A DNA stretch of 64,000 nucleotides from Deinandra increscens subsp. villosa (GCA_039602395.1 JBCNJP010000234.1:62001-126000), one strand, 5' to 3'; numbered from the stretch's first letter, positions 23,393 through 33,890 are shown. Notes: a model not told the origin generated them from the sequence alone. Translations and numbers: made by a program.

Positions 23393-24360
23393 ACTACCCA
23401 TATCTTGTCCTAAAAGCAGTCCTTGGAACATCTTCCTCTCTAACTCTCACTTGGTGATATCCAGATCTCAAGTAAATCTTTGAGAAGTAACTTGCTCCTT
23501 GAAGCTGGTCAAATAAATCAACTATCCAAGGAAGATGATATCTATTCTTGATTGTCACTTTGTTGAGGTCATGATAGTCAATGCACATGCGCATTGATCA
23601 ATCCTTCTTCTTTATAAATAATATGGGGTCTCCCCAAGGCGAAGAACTAGGTCTGATAAAACTTTTATCCAGAAGATCTTGCAGTTGACTCTTCAGTTCC
23701 AGCATCTCCGATGGTGCAAGTCGGTAAGGTGCTTTAGCTATCGACGTTGTCTCTAGTGCAAGCTCAATTTGAAATTCCACCTGCCTTTCTGGTAGCAATC
23801 CCGAAAGTTCTTCAGGAAATACATCGACATATTCTGAGACTATCGAAACGTCCTCAATCTTGTCCTCTCGAGGGAATTCTACCAGGTTTGCCAAGAAAGT
23901 TTGGCATCTCTTTTTCATGCATTTTTCCGCCTTAAGCATTGAGATTAGCTTCAAAGGTCGCGCTTGGCGATCTCCTACAATAGTATACATCTTTCTATCT
24001 GACGCCTCCACTTCAATGTTTTTCTCATCACAACTAATCATGGCCCAATGTCGGGTTAACCAATCCATGCCAAGTACTATGTCAAACTCACTCAAGGCCA
24101 TAGGTAGTAATTCAAGATCAAACAGGGCATCATCTATCCTTAGTTGGTAATCTCTAACAATTTCAGGAATACTAATCTCCTGTCCAATAGCAGTCTCTAC
24201 AGTACAGGGTCCATCTAAGGCATGTAAAGCATATTTCAGTTTGGGTATACACGAAGTAGGAACAAAATTTCTATTTGCTCTAGAGTCAAATAATATGCTA
24301 ACATAATCACTATTACGAGATTATTTAGCAGACATGATTAATAGGTGAGGTTTTCCCTTT
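23393..24360 (-). pseudogene. Gypsy A protease and RT N-terminal half
   Basis: Minus-strand reading: ILFDSRANRNFVP (protease; the canonical DSG triad reads DSR), then EFDIVLGMDWL (the downstream protease landmark), a linker with SEYVDVFPEELSGLLP, then the RT start FIRPSSSPWGDPILFIKKKD, RMCIDYHDLNKVTIKNRYHL, then IVDLFDQLQGASYFSK and REEDVPRTAFRTRYG, ending at the CACTA insertion. The D of the RT DLRSGYHQ motif is replaced (IYLRSGYHQ). A frame break lies near 23596. The Gly-to-Arg change next to the catalytic Asp would be expected to inactivate the aspartic protease. Confidence 0.9.
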
Positions 24361-25648
24361 AGGACCTCCGCCATCTCTGCCCATGTTTTTATCCTTGGTA
24401 GCATATTTGGGTTTTGGACAGTCAACGATCTTGTGCCCTATGTCATAACAGTTGTAGCATGTAGCATGCCTCACACATTGGTCTACATAGTACCCAGGGG
24501 TGTTGCACTTGTAGCATGTAGGCTTTTCTTTCTCGGAGTCTCTGTCCCTGTCATCTACGCGTCTCTTCCGATTACCCCTGTCACGATTACGCTTCTTTCC
24601 CTCAGATGTCTTCTGGTGCCTTGATGACTCATTCCTTATCCCAGACTATTGGTTCCACTCATCGCATAATGTTCCAGTAAGATTCATAGCAGATCTCAAA
24701 GAGTGATCTTGGGAAGCTCCAATCTGCCCTTATTACGGGGCTCTGACCATATAGAAAACTAACGAATTTGAGTGTCTTCCTCTTTAGTAATATGAGGAAC
24801 CAGGTTTAGCAGCTCATTGAACTGATTAATGTGCGATATGTAGTCCGAACTCTTCATCTCCAAATGAATAAACTCATTCTCTAATTTCTCAAATTCATTC
24901 TCCGGTTGGAAATTCTACAGTACCATCTTCCGGAACTTGGTCCAACCCATAGAATACACCCTGGTCTTTCCTCGCTTGTTCAGTTCCGCTTACCACCAAT
25001 TCAGGGCTAGTCCCTTAAACGATTGAGACACAAATTTAATCTTATCCTTCTCAGCACACTCGCTGATGTCCAACGCGCCTTCAACCTCATCAAGCCAATT
25101 GAGTGCCTCAGTAGCACTCTTGTCTCCCCTAAAAACTCCTGGCTTACTGGCCATATAGGTCTTGTAGCTGCAACCTCTCTTATACGCTTTCCTCTTCTCC
25201 CTTCTTTCCTTTCTTTCTTCACGCTCCTCAAAACTGTACGAGTCAGTACTTTAATCACGATGCCTCTTAGGCTCGTTTCGATAAATCGAGGAGGATTCCT
25301 CCCTCGTTGGCTTGTGTTCTCGGGCTTAGAGCTCCGATGATGGCTTGACTCAATCTTATCCTTAGTCATTGATTTCTGCCCTTCTGGCTCAACATGCTTC
25401 TTGCCCAATTTTTTCTCATGTGCAACCGAGTTTGGTAATGCAGTCGCAATCCCATCAGAAATCAATTTCTTAAACCTTTCTTCTTGCTCCTTAATAAATT
25501 TCAGCTCAGTCACTAGAGGGTTTTCATCCACAATATGTAAAGAACAACTTCATTGTTATTTTCCTCAACGGTGTACTTTGGAGCATCAGTTCCATTTTTG
25601 GGATCGTCAACCGTCTAACGCGTTCTTCTCGTAGTAGCCTTCGTCATC
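24361..25648 (-). pseudogene. Gypsy A gag
   Basis: The start is taken at the minus-strand ATG at 25648-25646 (MTKATTRRTR, followed by a stop). The frame then passes ENPLVTELKFIKEQEERFKK, a basic Ser/Lys-rich stretch, and after frameshifts the capsid region KGLALNWW near 25010 (a common Retrotrans_gag block) and LENEFIHLEMKSSDYISH. Near the C end are two tandem zinc knuckles at about 24430-24525: CYKCNTPGYYVDQC, where the His is replaced by Tyr, and the intact CYNCYDIGHKIVDC. Several stops and frameshifts make it non-functional. Confidence 0.85.
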
Positions 25649-26296
25649 GACTGAAATTTGGATGAGACGCTCAATTAGAATTAACATTAAGGTTCAAATA
25701 GACACCAACAGAGGCATCTTTGACACGGACCAAAACTCCATAGGAGTTATTTAAATGGGGGAACAAACGCTTGCTTCGATCTTGCCCCTATCAAATGTGG
25801 ACCATAGGGAAGCATTGCTTCGGTCCAAATCATTGAGGATTCGTTAAGGAAATCTATCAGAGACACCCGGAACATGGGGGGCTCACGAAACTAAGCAATG
25901 TCATGACTATCGTAGAAACAAGGATACGGGGAGTTCTAAGAAATTCCTACACATGAGACAATCACTTAACTCCTAGCTTTAGCAAGTTATACAATCCCTA
26001 GTGCAATCCAATCGACATTACACATAAAAAACAACACTAGGATTCCATTAATCACCAAAACATAAGTGTTACATGAGTCTCAACTTAATATTACCGATTA
26101 CAACCAAAAGAACACAACTAGTACACGATACTAGAACCACAAGAAAGCACAAACAACATGAATGATATAATATCTGGAATCACAATACAACTGAAATACA
26201 TCCACAAGGTAAAATGACAAGAACCATAAACATCACACATAAACGATCACCAACTCTCCGTAGCACCAAAATCATACCATCAACAACAATCGATCC
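25649..26296. other. Non-coding stretch upstream of gypsy A gag
   Basis: About 650 bases with no credible frame. If A is colinear this would be its 5' leader, but no complement of the initiator Met-tRNA primer site (GCTCTGATACCA on the plus strand) was found here, so the sequence may belong to another element or to a rearranged leader. Confidence 0.4.
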
Positions 26297-26778
26297 TTAG
26301 TGCCTCTTCTTTCTCCCCATGCCAAATCCCATCCTAGCTGCATCCCCAATAGCAGTAGAAGCCTTCGACAACATTTTTGCCATGCTCTTTTCCCAATTTT
26401 TCGCTTTTGTGTTCTCCGGTGCTAGTACGCGATTTTGCTCCAAAAGAGCAGCTACATCGAGTGAACTAGGTTCGGCGACCTCAGAGTATGGGTAACCAGG
26501 GCTGGAAAGCGAGCATCGGTGAGGCTCAACATAGGGAACATAAGGGGCATAAGGGTATGATGGCATCATGTATGGTGGAGGTGGTGGAGGATGAGCATAA
26601 TAAGGATCCATATGAGGTGGGTACACGGGGGCATGAGCGCTTTACGACCTATGCAGCGAAGGAAACGAGTAACAATCTGAAACAAGGCCAGCTTGCTGGG
26701 CCTCCATGCGCACTGCAACATAGGGATCACGAGGATCGTGGGCAAAATGACGGTATGGAGGTGGAATAGGTTGCCCAG
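26297..26778 (-). pseudogene. Pro/Tyr-rich unrecognised ORF running into the gap
   Basis: On the minus strand a frame emerges from the gap with GQPIPPPYRHFAHDPRDPYV, continues through EAQQAGLVSDCYSFPSL, meets one stop (TAA near 26640), and continues in the same frame as VYPPHMDPYYAHPPPPPPYM, then repeated PYxPY words, AALLEQNRVLAPENTKAKN, AKMLSKASTAIGDAAR, ending at 26297. The N-terminal part is low-complexity Pro/Tyr; the C-terminal 50 residues look helical and basic. A single stop in an otherwise open 160-codon frame suggests a once-coding sequence. It could be an accessory ORF of a retroelement; I do not recognise it. Confidence 0.5.
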
Positions 26779-27278
26779 NNNNNNNNNNNNNNNNNNNNNN
26801 NNNNNNNNNNNNNNNNNNNNNNNNNNNNNNNNNNNNNNNNNNNNNNNNNNNNNNNNNNNNNNNNNNNNNNNNNNNNNNNNNNNNNNNNNNNNNNNNNNNN
26901 NNNNNNNNNNNNNNNNNNNNNNNNNNNNNNNNNNNNNNNNNNNNNNNNNNNNNNNNNNNNNNNNNNNNNNNNNNNNNNNNNNNNNNNNNNNNNNNNNNNN
27001 NNNNNNNNNNNNNNNNNNNNNNNNNNNNNNNNNNNNNNNNNNNNNNNNNNNNNNNNNNNNNNNNNNNNNNNNNNNNNNNNNNNNNNNNNNNNNNNNNNNN
27101 NNNNNNNNNNNNNNNNNNNNNNNNNNNNNNNNNNNNNNNNNNNNNNNNNNNNNNNNNNNNNNNNNNNNNNNNNNNNNNNNNNNNNNNNNNNNNNNNNNNN
27201 NNNNNNNNNNNNNNNNNNNNNNNNNNNNNNNNNNNNNNNNNNNNNNNNNNNNNNNNNNNNNNNNNNNNNNNNNNNNNN
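26779..27278. other. Assembly gap (500 N)
   Basis: Exactly 500 N, the usual placeholder for a gap of unknown size. Its right edge falls inside the left LTR of element C. The right LTR of C has about 1.4 kb (42326-43729) with no counterpart on the left, so at least that much sequence should be hidden here. ORFs drawn across the N run are artefacts. Confidence 0.95.
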
Positions 27279-27539
27279 ATCAATTTTAAACAAGTTTTAG
27301 TTGACCCAATGCATACAATTTGAAAAATAAAGAAAACAGAAGGAAATAAGGTCGCCCAGGTTCGAACCCGCGACATGTCACTCACAAACGAATACTTTGA
27401 CCGTTGGGACAACTTTCTAATTTGATAACAGACTCGAATCTGTTTCTTTTATCAAGTTAGCGTACTAAAAACCGGGTTTTTTAAAAGTGAAAATAGGAAA
27501 AAAAGAATGGGGATGACGGGGTTCGAGCTCGGTACCTCT
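27279..27539 (-). repeat. Left LTR of C, first visible segment
   Basis: Aligns with 43732-43990. It contains two tRNA-like modules on the minus strand: B-box-like GGGTTCGAACC near 27357-27368 with an upstream GTCCCAACGGTC, and the start of a second with GAGCTCGAACCCC near 27518-27530. It is interrupted at 27540 by copia D. Confidence 0.88.
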
Positions 27540-28726
27540 TGTTGGGTTTTTACAGTGGGATCCGGGTTACCGATTTTAATTTTATTAAAACCGATTTATT
27601 AATTAAATTAATTCTCAATTAATTTGGCAGCGGAAACAATTAAAACGCGGATGCAACCGTAACAGGATCAATCACCGAAACACGACAAACACAGAAAAAC
27701 ATATTTATATAAAATAAATAAATAATTAAATATCTAATAAATTAGATATACCTTGGCGGGTTCCGAGCAACCGCTCGAGACACCCGGATTCAACGGGCTC
27801 GCGCTAGGACGAACTGAGACGTCTGATTCGAATCTTCGAGACAGATCATCAACGGGGGCATCGGCGGCGGCGGCGACAGGCGGCGGCGGTGGTAGTGGCG
27901 GCGGCGGTGGTAGGGATACCACCGGTGGTGGTGACAAAACCTTCTCCGTCGGGATGGCCACCGGGACCGATCCCACAACGAACGACTCGCCGGAGATCGG
28001 AGGAGGGGCGGCGGCGGCGGACGGGTAAAGCGGCGCCGGCCACGACGACGCGACCGGGCGCGGCGGTCTCGGCTGCGCCGGCAGCGCGAGAACCACCGGC
28101 CGGTGGTCGCGCGGCGGCGCGTGAGGGGCAGCGGCGGCGGCTTGAGCCGCGGCGGCGGCTCGGGCTGCGGCTTGGGCTTCGGCTCGGGCTGCGGCTTCGG
28201 CTCGGGCTGCGACAGCTTCGCTCTCGAGTCGGGCACAGATACTGGCAAGACGGGGATCCATCGGAAATCACGGACGGATCACGGTGGTGGAGACGGGGCG
28301 GCGACGGCGGTCGACGGCGGAGGAGCCGGCTTCGACGGGTTCGGCGCAGGGAGAGAGAGAGAGAGGAGATTAGGGTTTTTGGTGACTTGTGTTTCAATCC
28401 TCCTCCTTTTCTCATTTAATATTAAATTCGCGGACCGGGGCCAGACGGACTGGGCCCGGTCGCGATCTCCTTTAATCCACCAACCGATCAGTCTGTTAAT
28501 CCGGTAACAACTGATCGGTTCGTCTTTTAATTACCGAGTATTTTGAACCGATAGATTTTGTCGATTTAAATAAATAATTAATATTTATTTAATTCACCAT
28601 TTAGTTCGTTTATTTCTAATTAACAATTAATTAGATATAATAGTCCGTTGACCCGGGTGTAACTCTTACGGGTCAATATCGGTCGGGTTCGTTAATCTGT
28701 CGGGTCAGGACACCATATATCCAACA
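27540..28726 (-). repeat. Left (3') LTR of copia D
   Basis: 1187 bases. The central 640 bases (27745-28370) are extremely GC-rich with GGC/GCC triplet runs, in contrast with AT-rich ends. On the minus strand it carries the same Ala/Pro-rich frame as the 5' LTR (28261 to 27752, 170 codons before the AAG|GTATAT donor-like site). Frames on the opposite strand in this block are by-products of GC richness. Confidence 0.95.
27752..28261 (-). other. 3'-LTR copy of the LTR-encoded exon
   Basis: An open frame of 170 codons beginning MDPRLASICARLESEAVAAR. Relative to the 5' LTR copy it lacks three Ala codons and has a few substitutions (Gln for Glu in the Ala-rich part, Pro for Leu before ISGESF, Pro for Ala before VDDLSRR, Ala for Ser just before the donor). 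The frame stays open despite the indel. In the 3' LTR it would normally be transcribed only as 3' untranslated sequence. Confidence 0.6.
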
Positions 28727-29548
28727 GTCTCCCACTTGGACTGAACGCGACAGTTTAACGAGCGCAGCCAGAGGCACTCTAGCTATGCATAGCCACACCA
28801 ACTAATATTGACACTTTAAGTCGTTTGCCAAAGTATATCTGATTGACCATCAAGCAGACTCACGACTTGTGCATTCATTGTCATATGTTCCTTTCTGTAT
28901 AAGACATTGATGAATTATGGGACATGGACTCCCATGTTTTATTCATCGATTTTCATTCTCGATACAATTCGAAGTGATCCAACAAACACACAGTAAGTTT
29001 GGGTGAGGCCTCACACTTATCACTTGGAATCAACGAGGGCGCCTTTATGTCTAACTGTTACCGAAGCAAGAGTACAGAATCCCTTGTTGAGGCATACAGC
29101 TCCCACTAAACCTCAGAGCCATTCCCAAAAGTAGACGTTATGGCTGGCAGTTACGCGACAACGTTAGGCTACAATCAAAGAATGTTCTTTAGTAGAGAGG
29201 AGTTCGAATATGCGTCTCAGGTCTAAGGATACATTAGAGCATGCATTTAATCAAGCAGGCAAGTTTTCCATGTTTGCGTTGCATGATGCGAGTTACGTCC
29301 AACGTCATTCACCAATGAGGTCTGTGAGTTTGAACGTTAAACAACTTTAAAGTTCAACCAGTCACAATAGTCTTACTTTAGTATAGCTCCCACTTACTAA
29401 TCGACTACGGACATTTAGGACAAGAACTTATTGTCCATGGATTAAACGTACAAATATTGAACACAGTTACGTAATTCATTATTGCATAAAACAGATGGAA
29501 TAAGAATAATACAGATAACTGTTGGTGTTCATACATCCATATACTGAA
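28727..29548 (-). other. 3' untranslated region and polypurine tract of copia D
   Basis: Between the gag-pol stop and the 3' LTR lie 822 bases without a meaningful frame. Adjacent to the LTR the minus strand reads AAGTGGGAGAC, the likely polypurine tract (about 28727-28738). Confidence 0.8.
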
Positions 29549-32500
29549 TCAAAACATGTCTTTAGCTAATCTAAGCCCTATCGCTTCTCTGTGGCGTATA
29601 TGAGTCTCCTGAGTCATAGGCTTAGTGAAGGGATCAGCTAAGTTTTGATCTGTGTGTACTTTGCTTATCTTGATTTCATTTCTGTCGACTACTTCTCTTA
29701 TGTAGTGGAATTTCCTCAGTACGTGCTTGGCCATCTTATGGGACCGTTGCTCTTTGGCTTGAGCTATAGCGCCAGTGTTATCGCACAGCATCTCGATGGG
29801 TTGCCTAATACTTGGCATAGCATCGAGATCGGATATGAACTTCTTCATCCACACGGCTTCTTTAGCAGCTTCTGAGGCGGCTATGTATTCGGATTCAGTA
29901 GTAGAATCAGCTACTACTGGCTGTTTTGAGCTTCTCCAAGAAACAGCCCCTTCGTTAAGAGTGAATACGAATCCTGACTGTGAGCGAGAGTCATCTCGGT
30001 CAGTCTGAAAACTGGCGTCAGTGTAACATCTTACAGTGAGCTCCTCATCTACACCCCCGAATACGAGAAACATGTCAGTGGTGTTTCTCAAGTATTTCAG
30101 TATGTTCTTTACAGCTGTCCAGTGAGCTAGCCCTGGCGTCTGTTGGTATCGACTTGTCACGCTCAATGCATACGAGACATCCGGTCGTGTGCAGAGCATG
30201 GCGTACATGATAGATCCAATAGCAGAGGCAAATGGGATCGATGCCATTTGGCTTATCTCGCGCTCCGTTTTAGGTGCTTGAGATTTGTCCAATATTGTTC
30301 CCTTGGTCATGGGAACTGCTCCTTTCTTGGAGTTACTCATATTGAACCGAGCTATGATCTTATCTATGTATGTGCTTTGACTGAGTCCCAAAAGGCGCTT
30401 AGATCGATCTCTGTGAATTTTGATTCCCAGAATATAAGCGGCTTCTCCAAGGTCTTTCATAGCGAAAAAAGATGAAAGCCACTTCTTAACTTCGTTAAGC
30501 ATGGGTATGTTGTTTCCTATGATCAGTATATCGTGCACGTACAGTACGAGGAACGATACAGCGCTCCCACTTGCCTTTCTGTAAACACAAGGCTCATCTT
30601 TGTTTTGTTCAAAGCCAAACTCTTTGACTTTCTGATCAAAACGAAGATTCCAGCTTCGAGATGCTTGCTTGAGTCCATAAATGGACTTGCTAAGCTTGCA
30701 AACCTTGTTTGGATTCTCTGGATCGACAAAACCATCAGGCTGAACCATATAGACATCTTCTTCGAGTTGTCCGTTCAGGAAGGCGGTTTTCACGTCCATT
30801 TGCCATATCTCATAGTCATGGTATGCGGCTATGGCAAGGAGAATCCTGATCGATTTGATCATGACAACGGGCGAAAAGGTCTCATCATAATCAATCCCTT
30901 GAGTTTGAGTGAAACCTTTCGCTACAAGCCGTGCCTTGTAGGTTTGCACATTTCCATGCATGTCAGTTTTTCTTTTAAAGATCCACTTGCTCCCTACTGC
31001 CCGTGTACCGGGGGGTAGCTCAATCAAGTCCCAGACGTGATTGTCACGCATAGATTGCATCTCAGCGTTCATGGCTTCAAGCCATTTATCAGATTCCGGA
31101 TCTGATATAGCAGCTTTGTAATTAATAGGTTCATCGTTAGAATCGGCTATTAATAGAACATCGAAGGCCTCATGATATCCAAGGTATCTATCAGGCTCAT
31201 GTCGTATTCTTTCGCTCCTACGAACGCTTGTGCTTGTGTTTGGGTCTGATGGTGCGACAACAACTTGTCGGTCAGACACAGCGACTGCTTCAGGGTTAGG
31301 TGAATCTCGAATTTCTTCAAGATCCACTGGATCACTATTTGTTCCTCGAGTAAGAAATTCTTTCTCAAGGAATTTACCTTTCCGCTTGATGGAAACAGTG
31401 TTTGCATCGGGATGGTAGAAGTAATAACCGGTATTACCATAGTATCCAACGAAAGTTACCTTTTCGCCTCGAGGATCGAGCTTATTATCAGAATCACTGC
31501 TGACATAAGCATCACATCCCCATACCCTGAGGTATGAAAGTTTGGGAAGAGAACCATGCCATATCTCATATGGGGTCTTCCCTACTTTCTTGGTCGGTGC
31601 CAGATTTATTAGGCGAGCGGCGGTTAAGATGGCATATCCCCAAAAGGAATGCGGCAAGGTTGTCCTGCACATCATCGATCGAACCATGTTAAGCAGAGTT
31701 CGATTCCTCCTCTCACTAACGCCATTTAACTGGGGTGTGCCAGGTGGAGTAGGTTGTGAAACGATTCCACATTCCTTCAGATGATTCAGGAATTCAGCGC
31801 TTAGGTATTCACCGCCTCTATCTGATCGAAGTATTTTAATAGTTCGAGTTAGCTGATTTTGTACTTCGTTTTGAAACTCTTTGAACTTTTCAAAAGTTTC
31901 ATGTTTGTGTTTCATCAGATAGACATAGGCATATCTGCTGTAGTCATCGATGAAAGTCACGAAGTACCGTTCACGATTTCTCGTCTCGGTTCGAAAGGGT
32001 CCACACACATCGGTGTGAATAACGCCTAACAATCCTTGGGCCCGTTCACCTGTGTGGGTGAAGGGTGACTTGGTTAATTTACCAGATAAGCATGACTCGC
32101 ATTCATCAAAGGAATCTGCATCTTGGGATTCGAGAATGCCAGCAGTTTGCAACTTCTTGATGCGGGCCTTGCTTATGTGACCAAGTCTATGGTGCCATAA
32201 CGAGGATTCGTTACTATCAGCTTTGTTTCTTTTAGAAACATGATAGAGCTGGTCGTTTGTTTGAACATCTATCTCATATATTCCATGTTGAGGTTTAGCC
32301 TCGAAATAAAAGATATCATTAAGGTAAGCAGAAATCACATTTCCATTAAATTTATACCGAAATCCTTGTTCAAACAATGAAGAGACAGAAATAATGTTCC
32401 TGGATAAACCAGGTGCATATAAACAGTTAATCAAATTAACTACAAGGCCTGAAGAACATGAAAAAGAAAATGTTCCAGTAGCAAGTACTGGGACCTTCTT

Positions 32501-33412
32501 CCCGTCACCAACGATGAGGTCCATGCGGCCTCGTTCTGTCTTCTTCCACTTCTCAGGTTCCTGCAAAACATTAACAATGTGGTAACCACATCCAGTATCA
32601 AATACCCATGAATTGGAGGAAACAGTGAAAAGTTCAATAACATTTATTGAAATACCTGATGAGCAACCCTTATTAGAGTTCTTGGTCATCTTCAGCTTTG
32701 CAAGGTAAACAGGACAGTTGCGACGCCAGTGTCCCATTTTGTTGCACTCATAGCACAGGCGCTCCTCAGGAGGCTGAACCTGTGGTTTCTTGCCTTTGCC
32801 CTCTTTAACCTTCTTGGCTTTAGAGATCTTTGTTTTCGTAACCTTGAGCACGTCGGGCGTGGTCCTGATCTTCACGTTGGGTATCAACGGAATGACCTCC
32901 TCGATCGACTGAGCCGAACAATTAATCGCAAGAATACGATAATGTTCTAGCAAAGATCCGAGTACTACATCAAGAGCCATCCCGTCAGAGATGGAGTAGC
33001 CAAGGTCGATCAGTCTGTCACGATACGCTTTCATCAGCATGACATGATCGTATGGAGAGGAGTCGTTAGCCATAGAGCAGTTCACAAATTGCGAAAGTGC
33101 GTCAGCTCGCTCAGTCCTCTGACTCAATTCAAATAAATCCTTGAGTTTACGAATGATGTCATAAGCAGACATCCCCATGAAATTGTACCGATAATCCTGG
33201 GTCATGCTGGACAACATCAGGTCAGTGACGTCCTTATCATCGTCAGTGTGCTTTTGGAGCTCAGACCGCGAGTTCTCATTTAGCAAGTAAGATGGAATAC
33301 TCGCGATCGGTCGGTCAATGACATAGAGTTTCCCGAAGAGCCTTAAAAGGTTCCTCAGGGTTGTCTGCCATGCGAGAAAGCCAGACTCAGTGAAGGGGTC
33401 GAGTTGTACCAT
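29549..33412 (-). CDS. Copia gag-pol polyprotein (gag-PR-INT-RT-RNase H)
   Basis: A single 1287-residue frame. Gag (about 1-240) starts MVQLDPFTESGFLAWQTTLR and ends with an intact zinc knuckle C220-x2-C223-x4-H228-x4-C233. The protease has DTG at 272-274. Integrase has HHRLGH (408-412) with CESC (438-441), then the DD35E triad D467, D531, E567. RT spans about 800-1040 with QMDVKTAFLNG (D873), but the YVDD box reads YVHD at 958-961. RNase H has D1132, the TESEY Glu region (1173-1175) and D1211. The protein would act in virus-like particles in the cytoplasm and then integrate cDNA. ATG at 33412 is the first in frame after a splice-acceptor-like site at 33446/33445; the frame is open back to that site, so the N terminus may be longer. 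Confidence 0.96.
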   Translation of the reverse strand: MVQLDPFTESGFLAWQTTLRNLLRLFGKLYVIDRPIASIPSYLLNENSRSELQKHTDDDKDVTDLMLSSMTQDYRYNFMGMSAYDIIRKLKDLFELSQRTERADALSQFVNCSMANDSSPYDHVMLMKAYRDRLIDLGYSISDGMALDVVLGSLLEHYRILAINCSAQSIEEVIPLIPNVKIRTTPDVLKVTKTKISKAKKVKEGKGKKPQVQPPEERLCYECNKMGHWRRNCPVYLAKLKMTKNSNKGCSSGISINVIELFTVSSNSWVFDTGCGYHIVNVLQEPEKWKKTERGRMDLIVGDGKKVPVLATGTFSFSCSSGLVVNLINCLYAPGLSRNIISVSSLFEQGFRYKFNGNVISAYLNDIFYFEAKPQHGIYEIDVQTNDQLYHVSKRNKADSNESSLWHHRLGHISKARIKKLQTAGILESQDADSFDECESCLSGKLTKSPFTHTGERAQGLLGVIHTDVCGPFRTETRNRERYFVTFIDDYSRYAYVYLMKHKHETFEKFKEFQNEVQNQLTRTIKILRSDRGGEYLSAEFLNHLKECGIVSQPTPPGTPQLNGVSERRNRTLLNMVRSMMCRTTLPHSFWGYAILTAARLINLAPTKKVGKTPYEIWHGSLPKLSYLRVWGCDAYVSSDSDNKLDPRGEKVTFVGYYGNTGYYFYHPDANTVSIKRKGKFLEKEFLTRGTNSDPVDLEEIRDSPNPEAVAVSDRQVVVAPSDPNTSTSVRRSERIRHEPDRYLGYHEAFDVLLIADSNDEPINYKAAISDPESDKWLEAMNAEMQSMRDNHVWDLIELPPGTRAVGSKWIFKRKTDMHGNVQTYKARLVAKGFTQTQGIDYDETFSPVVMIKSIRILLAIAAYHDYEIWQMDVKTAFLNGQLEEDVYMVQPDGFVDPENPNKVCKLSKSIYGLKQASRSWNLRFDQKVKEFGFEQNKDEPCVYRKASGSAVSFLVLYVHDILIIGNNIPMLNEVKKWLSSFFAMKDLGEAAYILGIKIHRDRSKRLLGLSQSTYIDKIIARFNMSNSKKGAVPMTKGTILDKSQAPKTEREISQMASIPFASAIGSIMYAMLCTRPDVSYALSVTSRYQQTPGLAHWTAVKNILKYLRNTTDMFLVFGGVDEELTVRCYTDASFQTDRDDSRSQSGFVFTLNEGAVSWRSSKQPVVADSTTESEYIAASEAAKEAVWMKKFISDLDAMPSIRQPIEMLCDNTGAIAQAKEQRSHKMAKHVLRKFHYIREVVDRNEIKISKVHTDQNLADPFTKPMTQETHIRHREAIGLRLAKDMF

Positions 33413-33730
33413 TGAACTTAATGGTGGTGAGTTTTCTTTAGCCTTCTGAAAATAAGCAAAGTAAATTTAATCAGTATTTTCGATGTTTATTTTTTCTTTA
33501 AAATAAGTTGGTAAGGTTTATTTTAAGAAAATGAGAATTCGTTTAGACGAGATCACTTGAGACCGCCAAATGAGCCTCAGGAGTAAAACCGTGTAAACAA
33601 ACTGACAACGATTGTCAATTGTGAGACTCAAGTCACAACTCTCGGTATGAGGCCGCTATATACATACAATTGTATTTTGCGATACGTTTAGCCTCATCCG
33701 TGCCCACTTTAGCAGTACACATCCGTGGCG

Positions 33731-33890
33731 CGGTGTTGAAATACTCCAACACCACGAACATATACGTTTAAAGCGATAGTAGTCCTAAATGGTCGATGTG
33801 ATGACACGGTGTTGAAATACTCCAATGTCATTCACCTTAGAAGGTACCCTCGGCACCAAGTGCGGTGTTGAAATACTCCAACACTGATGC
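33731..33890 (-). repeat. Three hairpin-forming repeats in the copia D leader
   Basis: CGGTGTTGAAATACTCCAA occurs at 33731, 33807 and 33863. In the first and third copy GTGTTG pairs with CAACAC across an 8-base loop; the second copy has lost part of the 3' arm. They lie downstream of the primer-binding site in unspliced RNA, a region where retroelements often keep packaging or dimerisation signals. Function here is inference. Confidence 0.65.

Larger units (their letters stand above)
8490..26778 (-). mobile_element. Ty3/gypsy chromovirus-type retrotransposon A (decayed, twice interrupted)
   Basis: Reading leftward on the minus strand, this stretch gives gag with two zinc knuckles (about 25648-24361), protease (about 24330-24040), reverse transcriptase (23630-20850), RNase H (end near 20660), integrase (20600-10828) and a chromodomain-like tail (10648-10560), then an LTR. 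That order (RT-RH before INT) is the gypsy order. Two insertions split it: B at 11154-20039 and a CACTA element at 21567-23389. Stops, frameshifts, an active-site change in the protease and an integrase deletion show it is dead. The 5' LTR and primer-binding site are not visible; they may lie in or beyond the gap. Confidence 0.85.

Noticed and set aside
25023..25340. Plus-strand frames over the gypsy gag and RT regions (for example 20278-20592, 23747-24150, 30533-31018)
   Set aside because: They are antisense shadows of clear minus-strand retroelement proteins.
26642..27412. Apparent 190-256-codon ORFs across the N run
   Set aside because: Translation through N is meaningless; only the 137 bases left of the gap were used.
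27889..28507. Long plus-strand frames (134-176 codons) in the GC-rich part of the copia LTR, and their copies at 34972-35593
   Set aside because: They are antisense to the element, overlap each other in several frames, are Arg/Gly-rich and follow from GGC/GCC triplet runs. No splice or promoter signal supports them.
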